Below, in pieces: positions 1-12,342 of a stretch of DNA of 64,000 bases. This stretch comes from Certhia americana (taxonomy: Eukaryota > Chordata > Aves > Passeriformes > Certhiidae), in the NCBI GenBank assembly GCA_018697195.1, contig JAGMWU010000029.1, positions 238,739-302,738 of the forward strand, written 5' to 3'. Under the pieces are notes generated by a model. It had not been told where the DNA came from. It did no database searches and saw only the letters and a list, made by a program, of their open reading frames with translations. Every line of letters begins with the position of its first letter. Position 1 is the first letter of the stretch. A program made the position numbers and the translations under genes.

Positions 1-1456
1 ATTGGAGGAGTTATTATGGAATTGAAAGCAGTTCCTATGGATTGGAATCAGTTCTTAGGGACTGAAGGCCTCCAGGGCTCTGGCAGTTGTCTGATTTTCA
101 GAGCTGGTGTGATTCTGCCCCAGCCCTTGTGAAGCACATCTGAGCTCTCAGCATGGATCTTGCAGAGAGCAATCCATGGAAATGGGTTGAGGCTGAAGCA
201 GAGAGAGCTCAGACCCAATGCCACACAAAGATTTATGTTGGCATGTGTATATTAGGAAAATACAGCAAGGAACCTATTCCTGAAATGCCTCTATCCACAA
301 TTCACAAGCCATGGGATGGATTTGGGAAATGGTACCTGCCCACACTTGGTTTAATTGGCATCAAATCAGCAAATTTATGTGGGATTATTTGCATGGAATA
401 GGATGGCCTGCAGGCTTCCTGCAGATTAGGAAGAGGAGATTCTTTGGGGAAATAATGACCACACACTTCCTTATTTCCACTTTAATCCACACCAGCTTTG
501 TGCATCCTCTTAAAATTTCAGAGATGGTATTATTTTATCCGTTAACAGCATGTCCTGCTCTCTGTGTATATATTTTAAAAGTCAGATGATAAACCAGGTT
601 TCATCATCGCCAAGTGACAATAGATCTTGTTGGAGACAAATTTATGGCTATTCCATTTTTGTGCTGGTGTCAGCTAACCTTGGCAAACAGAGCCCCTCTT
701 GCTGTTGGGATGAATCAAATAAATCTTGGCTTTTCCACTTTCTCTTACTCCTGCTTTTGAAACCTTGTCTCAGACCTTGTTGCCTCCTTTATTCATGGCA
801 GCCAGAGCATCCTGTGGGCTGAAATTCCTTCAAGGACCTGGTGGTAATATTTCACCTCTTTTTTAGCCTTTTAAAAAAATTTATTTCTCTCTCTTGCCTT
901 GATGCATAAAAAAACCTCATGAACAGTTCTGTGATGGCTTCAGAGGCAGTGTTGGATATTTGTTTATTGTCAGTAATTTCCAGAAGCTGAAAGTAATCTC
1001 CAAATGCTTCTATTCCAATGAGGGGTTTGATCAGTAAGAGTCCTTGGTTCATTTTATTTTCTACTAAAATCCTGTGGTTCTGCATCTCTGAGGAACTGTT
1101 TTTCTCTGTGCCACCCTTGTAGTAACTCCTTCAGCACAGGATGAGGGTTCTTCTGCCTCTGGACCCCTTTTTGCAGCTCTGGACCCCTTTTTGCTGTCTT
1201 TGTAAATCAATAACAAAATTTACTGGACATCTTTTAAGGCATTTGAGCTGTTTGTTTCATTTAATGAAGGATCTGCAATAAGAGAAGCAGCTCACTCAGG
1301 AGCTAAGTGAAAAAAAACCTGCGAAAATCTGGTGTGGTTTTAGTTCTTGGTAAATCAAAGAAAAATCAGAAATCTGCAATGCATTTTGTGACAATATTTT
1401 GTTTTCTTTTCAACGTTGTCTTTGAAAACTAAAATTAAGGATGGGTTTAAATGACA
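1..1456. other. Unique AT-rich sequence, no gene seen
   Basis: I see no repeat family, RNA gene or convincing exon here. The open frames are all under about 95 codons, overlap each other in different frames and resemble no protein family I know. The only structure is a two-copy 20-bp duplication near 1157. Confidence 0.6.
1157..1194. repeat. Two-copy 20-bp tandem duplication
   Basis: The 18-base string CTCTGGACCCCTTTTTGC occurs at 1157 and again at 1177, so two units lie head to tail. This is most simply a replication-slippage duplication; no function is suggested. Confidence 0.85.
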
Positions 1457-1460
1457 TATG

Positions 1461-1565
1461 AGAATCACAGAATCCTGGAATGGGTTGGGTGGGAAGGACC
1501 TTAAAGCCCATCCATTTTCCCTATCGCAAGTTGCTCCAAGCCCTGTCCAACCTGTCCTTTTTTTC
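1461..1565 (-). mobile_element. CR1 LINE 3' tail, 5'-truncated
   Basis: The + strand reads as the reverse complement of an avian CR1 3' end: an AGAATCACAGAATCCTGGAA start, then GGTTGGGTGGGAAGGACC, TTAAAGCCCATCC and GTTGCTCCAAGCCCTGTCC. The element therefore points to the - strand with its 3' terminus at 1461, and about 100 bp remain. No reverse transcriptase sequence is left, so it is inactive. Identification is by recognition of the family. Confidence 0.85.
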
Positions 1566-3910
1566 AGGACAAAATGTCAGAAATTAATCTTGAATGCAGG
1601 TACACTTAAAAAAAAAAGCCCCAAATTTGTGTTTTCAAGCATCTAGCCTTGCTCTGGCTGAGCCTCTAAGGTTTTACTGGAAATGACCTGGGAATAAAGA
1701 GTGACATTCTCTAGCCCCTGCTCCCCCAGAGTCTGTGCTCTGGTGAGTCCCATTAATCCCAAATTTCCACTCAAACCTGAGTGGAATTACATGTAAGTAA
1801 ACTCCTTCACTGCTGCGAAAGAAACTTTCAATCTACAGAATTATACTGCAAATAGAAAAATAAAAGAAAATGCCAAGATCTGGAGGTGTTTCTATGGATG
1901 TGGTGCCACTCCATGGCAGCAGGTTTGGCTGGATACTAAATATTATTGATTTCTATTAAACAAATCCCTCTAGATGAGAATTTGATTGATTCCCTCCCTC
2001 TGACAAAGCTTTTTGAAAGACCTGGAAGTACCAGCTCAGTTCAGATCTTTGGTCTTTCCAGTATGAAAAAAGAAGGAAAAATAAAATCAAGGGTTTCAAG
2101 TGGTAAAAAGAAAGCAAAGAGGAGGGAAAATCATCTGGAAAAACATCAAGGCTTCCACCTTGAAAATGAAGTGTAACATTTGAAATTTGTACCGTGCCAC
2201 AGCAGGGGATGATCTCCTGTGCTTTTTCCTCTTGAAGCATTCTAAGAATCACAATAATTATAATTTTTTGACAAAATTAGGGTTGGAGTGTGGCTCACTA
2301 CCTGTTACAAATTTGCCCAGAAAAGACTTTCAGATTCTTCCACAGAATTTCCCAAATCTCACTGGGACAGGAGGTGTCTGTGCGGATTTGTTTGGCATCA
2401 ACACTGCCACATCTTTAGAGCTGTAGAGGGGTGCTCAGAGGAGAATAAAAAGGTATTTTGGGGGATTTGATGGCTGCAAATGCCAGGGAAAAGTTCTGTC
2501 AGGCAGTGCCAACTCCCATGATTAACCTCCTTATGCACAGACGCAGAAGCTGTCGCTGTTCCCCTTTGCTGATATTCTTAATTTGGATAAGAAATATCCA
2601 CAGAAATAACAGTGGGATCATCTTGAAGGAGCTCCCTGTATATTTCCTGAGCTCTTTCCTTGTTTCAGTTTGTTTTAGAGGGTTTTTGGTCTCAGCTTTT
2701 GCTGACAACAGGCATTTGAAGTTAACACAGAGCTTCACACGCAGGAAATCCTTGCCAGAAGCCCTGATTTGTGGAAATGCAGGAGCCACCAACCTGCTGG
2801 GATGAAAAGGCTCCTGAAGAAGGGATAAGGAACTTTGGGAAGGTACCTGGTTTATATTTTCCTCCTCTAGCACAGACTGGGGCTCCAAGGTCAGCAGCAC
2901 TACCTGGGATCACCTGAGCGCCCCAAATTCCCTGCCTGGTTTGTGCTCTCCCTGTTGCCATGAAAATGAACAATATAGTAAATAATAACGATTTTTAAAC
3001 ATTCTTCCCTCCCCATGCTCCAGCAAATGGTGGAAGTGCTTCTTTTCACTGCTGAGAAATGAGATTTTCCCCTCTCCCAGTATGGAGCAAAAGGTTTGTA
3101 CTGGAATAAAAGGTTTGTACTGGGGCAGAAGGTTTGCACGGGGACAAACTGGGGGTCACTAGCTCTGGAACCACCAAAATTTTCAGAGTCTACAGACCTC
3201 TTTCCCATCCCTCTACTGATGTACCTCTAAAGGCTCTGGATGTGGAAGGGAACAACAGACAGATCTTTCCACTGCCAGTGATTTTTTTGCCACCCTTCCA
3301 GTGATTCCCACATTCTGAACAAAAGCCAAGGTGCTGATCTGTGCAGGAAATAAACATTAAAATTTTTCTTTTTATTTCTGGGGAAATAGTTTTCTCTTCT
3401 GGGAATTAAATAACATGAAGCCAGGCTATCAAATAATCTCCATATATCCTGATGAAGTCTCCGAGGATTTTGTGTCTAAATAAGCACACAAATAATAATT
3501 GGAAAGTGGGATAAAAATAAAAAGTAGCTACTATTTTTTTTTGCTAGATTAAAATTTTGTTTTCAACTTCCTTATGCAAATAATCTAAAGTTAACAATGC
3601 CTCCAGTGACAGCAATAATAACATTTATAAATCTGACCATTGAGCCCTGATTTTGTTCCTTTCACTTTGGCCTGGGTAATAAATTTCTTCTAACAACCAA
3701 GCTGGGGCTCTCTCTTGACCCTCTGCCCTTATTTGTGCTTTAATTCTGGCTTAAAATGCCAGGTTGGGTTTATCACAGAGATGTAGCAGTTCCTTGGGAA
3801 GCATCATCACCTCCCAGGGAATTCTCCAAGGAATTCAGATGCTGGGGAGGCAGGAGGGTTTTTTAAAATCTCCTTTATAAATAGGAGTTAGCTTAATTTT
3901 GATCACAAAT
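1566..3910. other. Unique AT-rich sequence, no gene seen
   Basis: No recognisable gene or interspersed repeat. Overlapping open frames around 2458-2970 (up to 133 codons on the - strand) run on both strands in several frames, have no domain I recognise and are probably chance. A 19-bp triplication lies at 3089-3145. Confidence 0.55.
3089..3145. repeat. Three-copy 19-bp tandem repeat
   Basis: Three head-to-tail units begin at 3089, 3108 and 3127, each containing AAGGTTTG(T/C)AC. Units one and two are nearly identical and the third has diverged. It is a short local minisatellite. Confidence 0.85.
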
Positions 3911-4005
3911 TGTCTTGGTTTGAAAGACAGGTTTCTGCTAAGGAAAGCAGGGAGCTCCCTTAAAATGGAAAATGTGACCCCCTTCCCTCTGAATTATATT
4001 TCAAG
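3911..4005 (-). mobile_element. Endogenous retrovirus LTR fragment (U5 end)
   Basis: The sequence starts TGTCTTGGTTTGAAAGACAG and continues with TTCTGCTAAGGAAAGCAGG and a 'CCCCCTTCCCTCTGAATTAT' stretch. This matches the ends of the LTRs at 32911, 13111 (reverse complement) and 24112 (reverse complement). Only the terminal part of a minus-strand LTR remains; the rest is missing on its right side. The boundary near 4005 is approximate. Confidence 0.7.
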
Positions 4006-4141
4006 TACTGGCAGGTTGAAATGGCAAGAAGGGATGGAATTTCCAAGTATTTGATGCTTGATTTCAGGTGAGAATTCCAGAACTGGATTTTCCCAGTGAC
4101 TGGGCAAAAACACCTGCCTGAAGGGCTGGAGTGAAGATTAC

Positions 4142-4144
4142 TAC

Positions 4145-4198
<54 letters not shown>
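4142..4198. repeat. (TTA)n microsatellite
   Basis: A nearly perfect TTA/ATT trinucleotide run of about 57 bp (19 units). It is likely length-polymorphic. Confidence 0.97.
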
Positions 4199-4310
4199 GG
4201 TTATTGTGGTGTTGGTGTTTTACACAGACATATGGAAATGTTTCTACAAATCCATATCCATGTCTGCAATGTGGCAGCTCCTAAAAGACCCAAGAAATTC
4301 CTGAGCCCCT

Positions 4311-4958
4311 TGTTATAAATGAGTTGGCTTTTTGTGGGTAGCGATGGAAGGGTTAATGAATTGTTGTAATCGATGAAAAGCTGGAGAGGTTAATGAATTG
4401 TTGTGGTTAATGTAATGTTGCGGGGGGATGAATTACTGTGAAGTTGGGAGAGTTCTGAATTGTTGTGTAGGATTGTGAGGGGACGTGTTCTCGGGCTGGA
4501 TGTGTTTCGGTGCAGGGGTGTGGCCGCTGGGAGGGGGTGTAAATGGAACTTCAGAGAGGCTGGATGGAGGGAACTTGCAAAAATTTGCCTCCTGAGGTGA
4601 TGACAGCAACTTGAACTATAATTGGAGGAGGAGCCAAGCAATAAAATCAAAGTATTCTGGGATGATTGGTCAGGATTGCACCCTGGTATGGAGTAATCAG
4701 AGGCCAGCAAAAAAAAAAAAACAATCAGCACAAGGATTGAAGAACGCAGCAATCCGGCCACTTGGGAGAGTTCAAAACCCTGAGTGCCCAGCACCTGGGT
4801 CCTTCATCAGAGCTCTGTATGCAAAGGGACACCCTGTATGGCTACACAGTTTGGTTCTCTGACTTGTCCTGTGGGTCCTAAGCCTACCTTAAGGCTTCAC
4901 TTAAATAATAAACAGGCTTGTATTCTTAAAGGTTAGTGGCCTTGTTATTTTTGTAACA
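4311..4958 (+). mobile_element. Solo LTR of an endogenous retrovirus
   Basis: The 648-bp segment begins TGTTATAAATG and ends TTTTTGTAACA, so it has TG...CA termini. A polyadenylation signal AATAAA lies at 4907-4912, about 45 bp before the 3' end, as expected for U3-R-U5 order on the + strand. GCCCCT at 4305-4310 and CCCCCT at 4959-4964 form a candidate 6-bp target-site duplication with one mismatch, a length typical of ERVK-type integrases. No primer-binding site or internal sequence follows, so this is a solo LTR left by recombination. Family assignment is uncertain. Confidence 0.65.
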
Positions 4959-6100
4959 CCCCCTGTCCAGGCTGAGGCTTAAGAGGAAGCTGCTCTTTTC
5001 TTAAAACTTCCTGAGTTTCAGGCCTTTGGGACCTTAATTTCTGTCCTTTAGGGGATGTCTCACATGTGGTTCCACCTCAGAGCAGGACACCGGGAACAGG
5101 ATCAGGTGGCCAGGAGAGAGAAAAACAGGAGAGAGAGGAAATTTTTCTAGACCCATCCAGGTTTCTGTCAGGACAGGTAGTGGCTTTGTAGGATCACAGG
5201 GAATTTCCACCAGTGGCCTTAACATTATGATTTTGGAAGAAAAGAAAATACATTTATTTTAGAGAAGGGGAGTGTTCGTGTTCCACAAGTACCAGAGGAT
5301 GAAATCTTATTGTAGTTTATTGTGATGGACTAAAGATCACCTTCTCTGTGCCCCTGAGGAGGAGTTTGCCCAGCTAACCCTCCCCAGTTCCTCATTTTTC
5401 CTGTTTCTTTATTCTCCTGACCTGCAGTCATTTAATATCCACCCTCCAATTTCCAAGAACAATCAAGTTCCTTTCTACAAAACATCAATGGTATTCAAAG
5501 AAATAAGTAGAAATGTCTCTGAGTATCTCAAAAGTGAGGCATTGCTATTTTTTTCTTAGCACTGTAACCCCTCCCTCTGAATTAGGCAGTCAAATTCAAG
5601 CTCAATGCCCCAATAACATTTCCTTCTCTTATCAGAACTGAGCTCTCCCTGGAATGTGAATGGCTTGGGGGGAATATCAACAATTATCTCAGCATATCTG
5701 CTGGTGAATAAACCAAGGAAACTCGAAGAACTGAGCATCTTCTGCCTCATCCAAACAAATGAGCTCCAGCTGAAGAACAAGCAATCAGATTTGCATAATG
5801 AACATGTTTATACCACATTACAGTTACCTGCTTTACAAATTCAGAGAGCATTTCCCCACCATTATCTGCTGTCAGGGCAGAAAAATTGAACATTTGGGTG
5901 AAAATAATTTGCAAGGCAACATAAATTCATTTTGTTTTGTGCTTTTTAACATCCGATCCTCAAGGAGTTTTCCTTAATTGGGGGTTGAAAGAGTCAGATT
6001 AGTTCCTCAAGCTTTTGGGAATTTGGTTGGGGGAGTTTTGGGCTGAATCTTCTTCCATATTACTTACACTGAGCACCTGCCTGTGTAGCAGCGTGTTTCT
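4959..6100. other. Unique sequence, no gene seen
   Basis: No gene or repeat recognised. The part at about 5640-5880 has AT-rich, TTTGCATAAT-type motif content and holds a 77-codon open frame (5656-5889) without recognisable homology; it could equally be regulatory or neutral DNA. Confidence 0.5.
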
Positions 6101-6646
6101 TGTTATTGGTATGTTCTGTTATTGCCCAACTAATGGTTTGATCCAAATTATACCCTCCTACCCACCTTGTCAATCTACCCTGAGTTCCCTGTCAATCCCA
6201 CCTTGTGTCACTCCCCTGCTCACAATTCCCCTTCAGAAATCCCCTAAAGTAGAATGCCCCATTAGTCCATGTCACCCAATTTTCCTCCCTTACCTCCCTC
6301 ACTGGATAATGCTTTTGTGAACCCTGCCCTTTACCCCTCTCCAGGATTCCTCAGGTTAGCTAATCCTTGTACCCTCCCTTTAGACCTCCCTCATATTTAA
6401 GCAGTTGTACACTTGCATTTTCTGTCTCTTGCCACCATATTCCCCAGGGTAATAAAATCCTCTTTAATCCTACACAAAAGACCTCCCCCTCCTCCTTGCC
6501 TCCTTCAAGTGCAAACTGAGAGCCAAAAAGGTCTTAGAGCAACTGCTCTGGTCACCCTTCATGCCATCCTGCCCCTGGGGTGTGACCCACTCTTGGCACA
6601 GGTTGTAGTGACAGAGCCAGTGCAGCTCCAGCCAAACTGCGTCACA
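6101..6646 (+). mobile_element. LTR of an endogenous retrovirus (ERVL-like)
   Basis: It starts TGTTATTGGTATGTTCTG, shows a TATA-like CATATTTAAG at 6392-6401 and AATAAA at 6451-6456, and has a possible GTCACA 3' end at 6641-6646. The TTGTACCCTCC...TTTAAGCAGTTGTAC part resembles the matching part of the LTR at 27547-27988, so the two are probably related subfamilies. No clear target duplication or primer-binding site is visible, and the 3' boundary is the least certain part. Confidence 0.6.
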
Positions 6647-9627
6647 CCTGTCTTCTGTATCTTCTGGATTTTTTTCTATTTTTGAAAGAGCTTTTCCACA
6701 CTCTTAATTATTTTATTAGTATTATTTCCCATCTTTATCTGTGCAAAAGTTTTAGAGTCCAGCACAGTTATTTTGGTCCCATTTTGAGCAGACTTTCAAG
6801 AGGACAAAGAAGAGTTTAAACACTTGTATCTAATAATCATGCAAATCCCATGATGCTGGTTGGCCAGCCTGTCCAAATGCAGGATTTTCAGGAGTTCCTG
6901 TGGGATATTTTTCCTTGTAGGCTTAATTAATTTTTATCTGACCTCTGGCAAGTCAGTGCACAAAATGTAAACTGCACCTCACATCTTCTTTCCGTATTTT
7001 GTTAACTTCCTGAGGGGGCGGTTTTCCTGCTAAAAGTTTTCAATTATAACTCCCCTCATATATATTTTCATCACTAGGGTGATGCATCTGTCACTCACTG
7101 GCAATTAATGAGTAGGTGAGTGTAAATTGGAGCTTCTGTGGGTAGGTGGCTGAAATGAGAAGTGAGACAACTTCATTTCTCCTCCAGGTGTTGGATCCCC
7201 TCCTCTTTCCAACATTCGACTTTTTCGTTTGTTTGGTTTTTTTTTTTTGCTAAGATAATGAAACACAAACAAAACCTCCAAAACTAAAACCCCACAGAGA
7301 CAGAAAAAGAAAGAAACTTCTTCAAACAAAAATTGCCATAATTTATGTAAATGATTGCATTTCCCCCTGGATATTTGCCATTCCCTTCAGGCATGTCTGA
7401 AACCTGGTTTGGTGTTCATCCCTTCCCTCCTCCTCATGCTTTCTGCACTTTTCAGGAATTGCTAAAAATAATTTTCCAACTTGACTGAGGGCCAAGGACT
7501 TTTTTTTCTTTTACTTTTTAATTACAGAAATTACAGTAAAAAAAATCACTGAATTTTTTTTCTTTACTTTTTGTTGCTCTGTCTGGAGGCAGAAATTCCA
7601 GGGACAAAGCCAGTCCAAGCTGTCTTTTCCAAGCTTCTTGTGCAAAATCATGAAGAACACACAAAAAAACTGCTCCTGGAGAAATAAATCTCATATCAGG
7701 GTTAGAATCTAATGTGAGATCTATAGAACAGAAATTCTGTGGTATGAGGGACCAGAGATGTCTGATTGTAGTCATTTTGCCAAACCAGGACACTGATTCA
7801 TTCCAAATGTGGGAAGTTAAAATGTCCAGGCCCTAAATGAAGGATAAATTCAGCTCCCAAATCCTCAGTATCTAATGGACAATCCCTAACACAGTCCCAG
7901 AACTGAAGTTGACAGATTTATTCTGATTTTATGACATTATAATTTTCAAACTCGATGTAAAGGGCAAATTTAGCATCCAGGGGTTTTTTTTATCTCCTTT
8001 TTGCAGACTGGAGGTGACAGTGTCAGATTTTATGAAGTGCAGCCTCTTCCACCCTGGGTTTGTAATGATTTATGCACTGGGTTTATTTTTTTTTAACAGA
8101 TCTTTGCTTGTGTCTCCACCTTTTATTTTTTTCTCTTCCAGCACAAAGTGAATTCCTACACTTCAGATGTGTTTTCTTGTGTAGCGGCTTACAACAAAAT
8201 GCAGTGTTGTTAAAAAGAGAGAGAAAATAAATAAAACTGTGCAGTGTCAACAGAGGTGTTGGCACCATTTGGTTCTTATCCAAGGTGAAGATGTGAAACC
8301 ACACAACTCAAATTTGAATTTATCAGAGATGAGCTTTGCTATTTGCCCTTGCTGCATCTGATGCTGCTTTTTTAAACCCTGGGATGGGTTTTTTGTGAAG
8401 GATTATGCCTCTCTGTGTTTGAGCAGCCTCTGGTGCTGCAGCCTGACCTGCGTTCAGTTGTTCCATTGTCTTAAAAATAATTAATAAGATGGATATTGAT
8501 ATTGATGGAATTGATATTTCATGTATTATTTTCCAAACTAACAAGGCTAGAAAATACTTGAGACGACTTTTTACACCAGAATCCCAAACTATTTATGGAT
8601 TCAACTGCCCCATCCTTCTAACTGTCTGGGTTTTAAGTTGGTTGTTCTTTTTCATAAAACTTTTAAGGTGAAATCACCCTGCTGAACTCCAGGCAACTGA
8701 GGTTTGGTGTCCAGCCCAAGAGTGAAGCATCCCAGAAGGGAAATGTTTTTCAGCCTTACAAATCTGTACTGGTTCATTGCAGCTCTAATTACAGAACTCC
8801 CATCAGGATGACTTCCCGCAGTGAAGAGTGAGAAAAAACCCAGAAATATTGTAATATATACAAAGATAAGGAAAGTGATTGCAGCCTTTAAAGCCACCAA
8901 TTATGCAGTATTTGCTTGTTGGCTGTTTGATTTGTTACCACGGAATAAAATCCAGGTTTCCAGGCACTCTGGTATCATCTGGTGTGAAGGAACAAATGGG
9001 AAGCTCTAAACACACGGTGAGGCACTGCTGCTCTACAATTGCCACTGACAGTTCTGGCCAATTAAACCCTGCAATAATGATCACATCAGCAGAAATTACT
9101 GATCTTTTATGCTCAGAGCACCACAGTTCCTGACTGGAATTTGGTTCCAATGAAATCTCTTCTCTCTTCATTCCTTGAACCACCACTGGGGATCAGAGGG
9201 ATCCATGGGTTGTGGACTTTGCTGGGGGAGAAGAGGGCACTGGGCGTACTGCAGGGCAGGAGGATGGTGGTGGAATTTGTGCTAGAGTGTGTTTAAAGTG
9301 AAGAAAATATTGCTGCTTCTCTCCTGCTGTCCCTCCAAATGTGTATCTGCGTTTTCATGGGTATTTTTATTTTCACGTGGATTGATATTTTCATGGCTTT
9401 TTACACCACTGAGTGTAGGTTAATGAGACAGAGCCAGGCCTGGGCTCTTTCTTCAAAGGCAACTACTGGCCTGATGTCACCCTGGTGATTTCTGGGCAGG
9501 AAGATATTCCCTCCTTGCCATATAAACTTTATTTATTCCTAATTTCCAGTGCTGTAGTGTGTAGACAAACCCTTAAACCTGAAGTGTTTCAGTGCATTTA
9601 CATATAAATTAACACTTATGTCAACAG
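6647..9627. other. Unique AT-rich sequence, no gene seen
   Basis: About 3 kb without a recognisable gene or interspersed repeat. It contains short T and A homopolymers (for example near 7240, 7500 and 8090). Open frames are all below 100 codons and show no family signature. Confidence 0.55.
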
Positions 9628-9727
9628 GCTTGGGGTGGGATTGTTGGAGTGTCTGTGCAGGGCCAGGAGTGGAACTGGATGATACTGGTAGATCCTTTTC
9701 CATTCAGATTATTCCATAATTCTACAT
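9628..9727 (+). mobile_element. CR1 LINE 3' tail
   Basis: The stretch GGATTGTTGGAGTGTCTGTG, then CAGGGCCAGGAGTGGAACTG, GATGATACTGGTAGATCC and a final ATTCCATAATTCTA, matches the 3' end of an avian CR1 read on the + strand. About 100 bp remain, with several changes, so it is an older copy. Confidence 0.75.
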
Positions 9728-10061
9728 GAAAATTAGATTATAATTCCTGCTTCATGTCCTCTAATCCCTGTAAAGAAATCATAGCAGTGTGGTACTCAAA
9801 ACTCACTTTATACATCTTTTACATGAAAGCACTACCTTGATGAGCCTCAGGTTCTGCTTTTCTTGCCTTGTGGTACCTCCCAAGTGTTTCTCAGAAAAGC
9901 CTTGGTGAGGAGGTGAGCTCAGTCCCCCCAGTTCCTCTGCCCTCCCTTATCAGTTCTGCCCAGTTCCCCTCCCTGTATCTCACCAGTGGTGGGATTGCAG
10001 TGAGTGAGCTTCAGAATCACCTGGTGCAGGGAATGAGGAAGAAATGAACTGGCAATGGAAT

Positions 10062-10125
10062 TGTAGAATCATCCAGGACCATCAAGTCCAACCATTAATT
10101 CAATTACTGAGCAAGTTCTCAGGGA
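10062..10125 (-). mobile_element. CR1 LINE 3' tail, short relic
   Basis: TGTAGAATCATCCAGGACCA followed by TCAAGTCCAACCATTAATTC is the reverse complement of a CR1 subfamily 3' end ('gaccatcaagtccaaccat' type). The middle of the usual motif is deleted, so confidence is moderate. Confidence 0.6.
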
Positions 10126-10700
10126 TCCCTGTTGGACAAGAGATCCCAGCAGCAGCAGCTGAGCACAATCTCAGTGGGTCAGGGTCTCGTGCCCCTTGCC
10201 TGACACGCCCTCTGGTTTTGTGGGATTTCATGGTGTTGGTTGGTACTGGCAATGCTGTGTGTTTTCCCTTTTATATGTCCCTATGAGGTTTGTATTCTTT
10301 GGATTTCAATTTTAAACTCTCTTGCTTTACAATTCATCCCTCATCCGTTTTAAAACGATACAGGCTAATTTAATCAAGCAGTCTCTAAAATAATAGGGAA
10401 GTTATGCTAATTTTGGGAGATTAAATTGTCTCTCTTTTTTGGCTCATGAAATAATGTGCTCTTAACTCAAGAGAAACTTGCTCCTTTTTTTTTTATTGAG
10501 AGCTGGAATTGTTTTTTTAATACATTACAAGCCCATCAGGAAAGGATCATAGGAAATGTGAGCAGAAGGAAGGGACACTGCACCTGCTGGAGCTGCAGAT
10601 TTTTGTGTCTGTCAGGAAAATCCTGAGTGGGAATGAGGTTTAACAGGAGGAGTTCACGCCAGCCTAAAATCTGGATTCAAAGGAAGGAACCACTGTTATT
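10126..10700. other. Unique sequence, no gene seen
   Basis: No gene. The part at 10360-10480 is rich in homeodomain-type AT motifs (GCTAATTTAATC, ATGCTAATTTTG), a pattern common in vertebrate enhancers but also expected by chance in AT-rich DNA. Confidence 0.45.
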
Positions 10701-10885
10701 ATGGAATAATGAGCCATGGAATGGTTTGGGTTGGAAGGGAAATAAAAGTTCATGTAATTCCCACTCCCTGCCATAGGAAGGACACCTTCCATTATCCCAG
10801 GTTGCTCCAGCCTGGCTTTGGATACTTCCAGGGATCCAGGGACAGCCACAGCTGCTCTGGGCACTCTGTGCCAGGGCCTGTTCAG
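10701..10885 (-). mobile_element. CR1 LINE 3' tail
   Basis: GCCATGGAATGGTTTGGGTT then GGAAGGGA, the block ACACCTTCCATTATCCCAGG, TTGCTCCAGCCTGG and CTTCCAGGGATCCAGGGACA form the reverse complement of a CR1 tail. The element's 3' end is on the left, and about 185 bp are left. Confidence 0.88.
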
Positions 10886-11098
10886 GCAATTTAAAGCTCC
10901 TTATTGTTTAAAAATCCCATAGCTGTCACTGGTGATGATACAGGTGTGTTCATTTATAGACACCAGGCTGGAACTTGCAGATCCTCACATTTCCAGGGGC
11001 CTTTGGAATGGTCTTTGCCCCTTGCTCGGCTGCTTTTATCAGGGATATGAACGAGGGTGACAACACTGGTCTGAGTTTGAGGGATTTGAAATCAGCTG

Positions 11099-11218
11099 CA
11101 AGAAAGAAACAACACAGAAAAAGATATAACACACACAAAAAAACCAAAACAAAACAAAAAAAACCAAAAAACAAAAAGAAACAACAGAATAAAGAAACAA
11201 CAGAAAAAAGAAACAACT
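11099..11218. repeat. A-rich low-complexity tract
   Basis: A 120-bp stretch almost free of T and G, made of A runs broken by C and occasional G (AAAACAAAAC, AAGAAACAACAG). It has no unit that repeats regularly. Predicted peptides across it (K/N/Q-rich) are composition artefacts. Confidence 0.9.
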
Positions 11219-12287
11219 CTAAACCTGATGCGGTGGTGCTGTTGGGCTTTCCCACATTACTGGACACACATGAAGGGTTTTTTCCTTTATGTGGTATTTC
11301 TGTCAGCATCAGGAAGTTCTCACAGCAAGATTTCGAGCCCCAGCAAGAGCCACATCAAACCCCAGCTTCAGAGCCTCAGCTGCACTGCTGCTGCAGGTAA
11401 CAATGCTTGTGCAAGGTAAGGCACCTGCTAATAGGGCCTGAAAATAACTGCGTGCTCCTGAGCCCTGCAGGCAGTGTGGGCTCAGCTTTAGTTTGCTCTC
11501 CAGCATCAGGCTGCATCCCTAATTGCTCAGCACAGGAACCACGAGCTGCTGTCAGCCAGGGCAGGGCCTGAGCTTCTCCTCGGCTCTCGAGTTATTTATT
11601 CTGGAGCTGTGTGAAGAGAGAGCTTGTCAGGGCCGTGCTTGGAGGGCTGCAGGAACACTTGTACCTTTTAATAAACAAGCTTCCCTAGGAGTGCTCAGTG
11701 AGACATCAGCTCAGATTCCCGTGATAAACAATATGAAGAAGCCCTTAATAACACTTGACTTACAGCAGAATTCCTTGTAAAGCCAAATGAATTTCTTTGC
11801 CTGGGGTGCAGCGCTGAGAGAAAATTATGAGAACAAGGACATGAGGAGTTTTTACACTTTCCAGTGTGACTTTTTTTTTTTTTTTTCCCTGTGAAACGCT
11901 TGTTAGGTTGTGGCAACAATTAAAGTGAAGAGGAAACACGAGCCTGCAGCCCAGGTCGGCTGAATAAACAGAGTTTGGAGCTTGAGCATGTGCTGGGATT
12001 CAGCATTCAGAGCTGAATGCATGAGCAGCCCTGGGGATCTCTGAACAGGGACAGGACTGTCCCAGTGACACCCTGCGGTTGGGCTGGGGGTTGTTGCCCA
12101 GACATCTCTCTCCCAGTGTCCTCTTTCTTTATTTTTCTCCCTTTTCCCCTACTTTTGTTTGCCTGCAGACTACACAAATCTATGGGAATACCAAATCTTT
12201 CATTATCCATCTATCCTTTTCTGTCTGTGGTTGCTAAGGAATAAAATGGAAAAACCCGGACATTAATTCAACATCTAATTCCATTTC
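11219..12287. other. Unique sequence, no gene seen
   Basis: No gene or repeat recognised. There is a T run at 11871-11886. The open frames at 11228-11506 lie in different frames and have no family features. Confidence 0.5.
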
Positions 12288-12342
12288 TGGTGGGAACTTG
12301 AATCAGTTTGGTTGTTTGGCTGTTGGGAGGAGGGTCAGTGTT

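Noticed and set aside
4390..4794. 134-codon minus-strand frame
   Set aside because: Lies inside an LTR on the opposite strand; no recognisable protein features.
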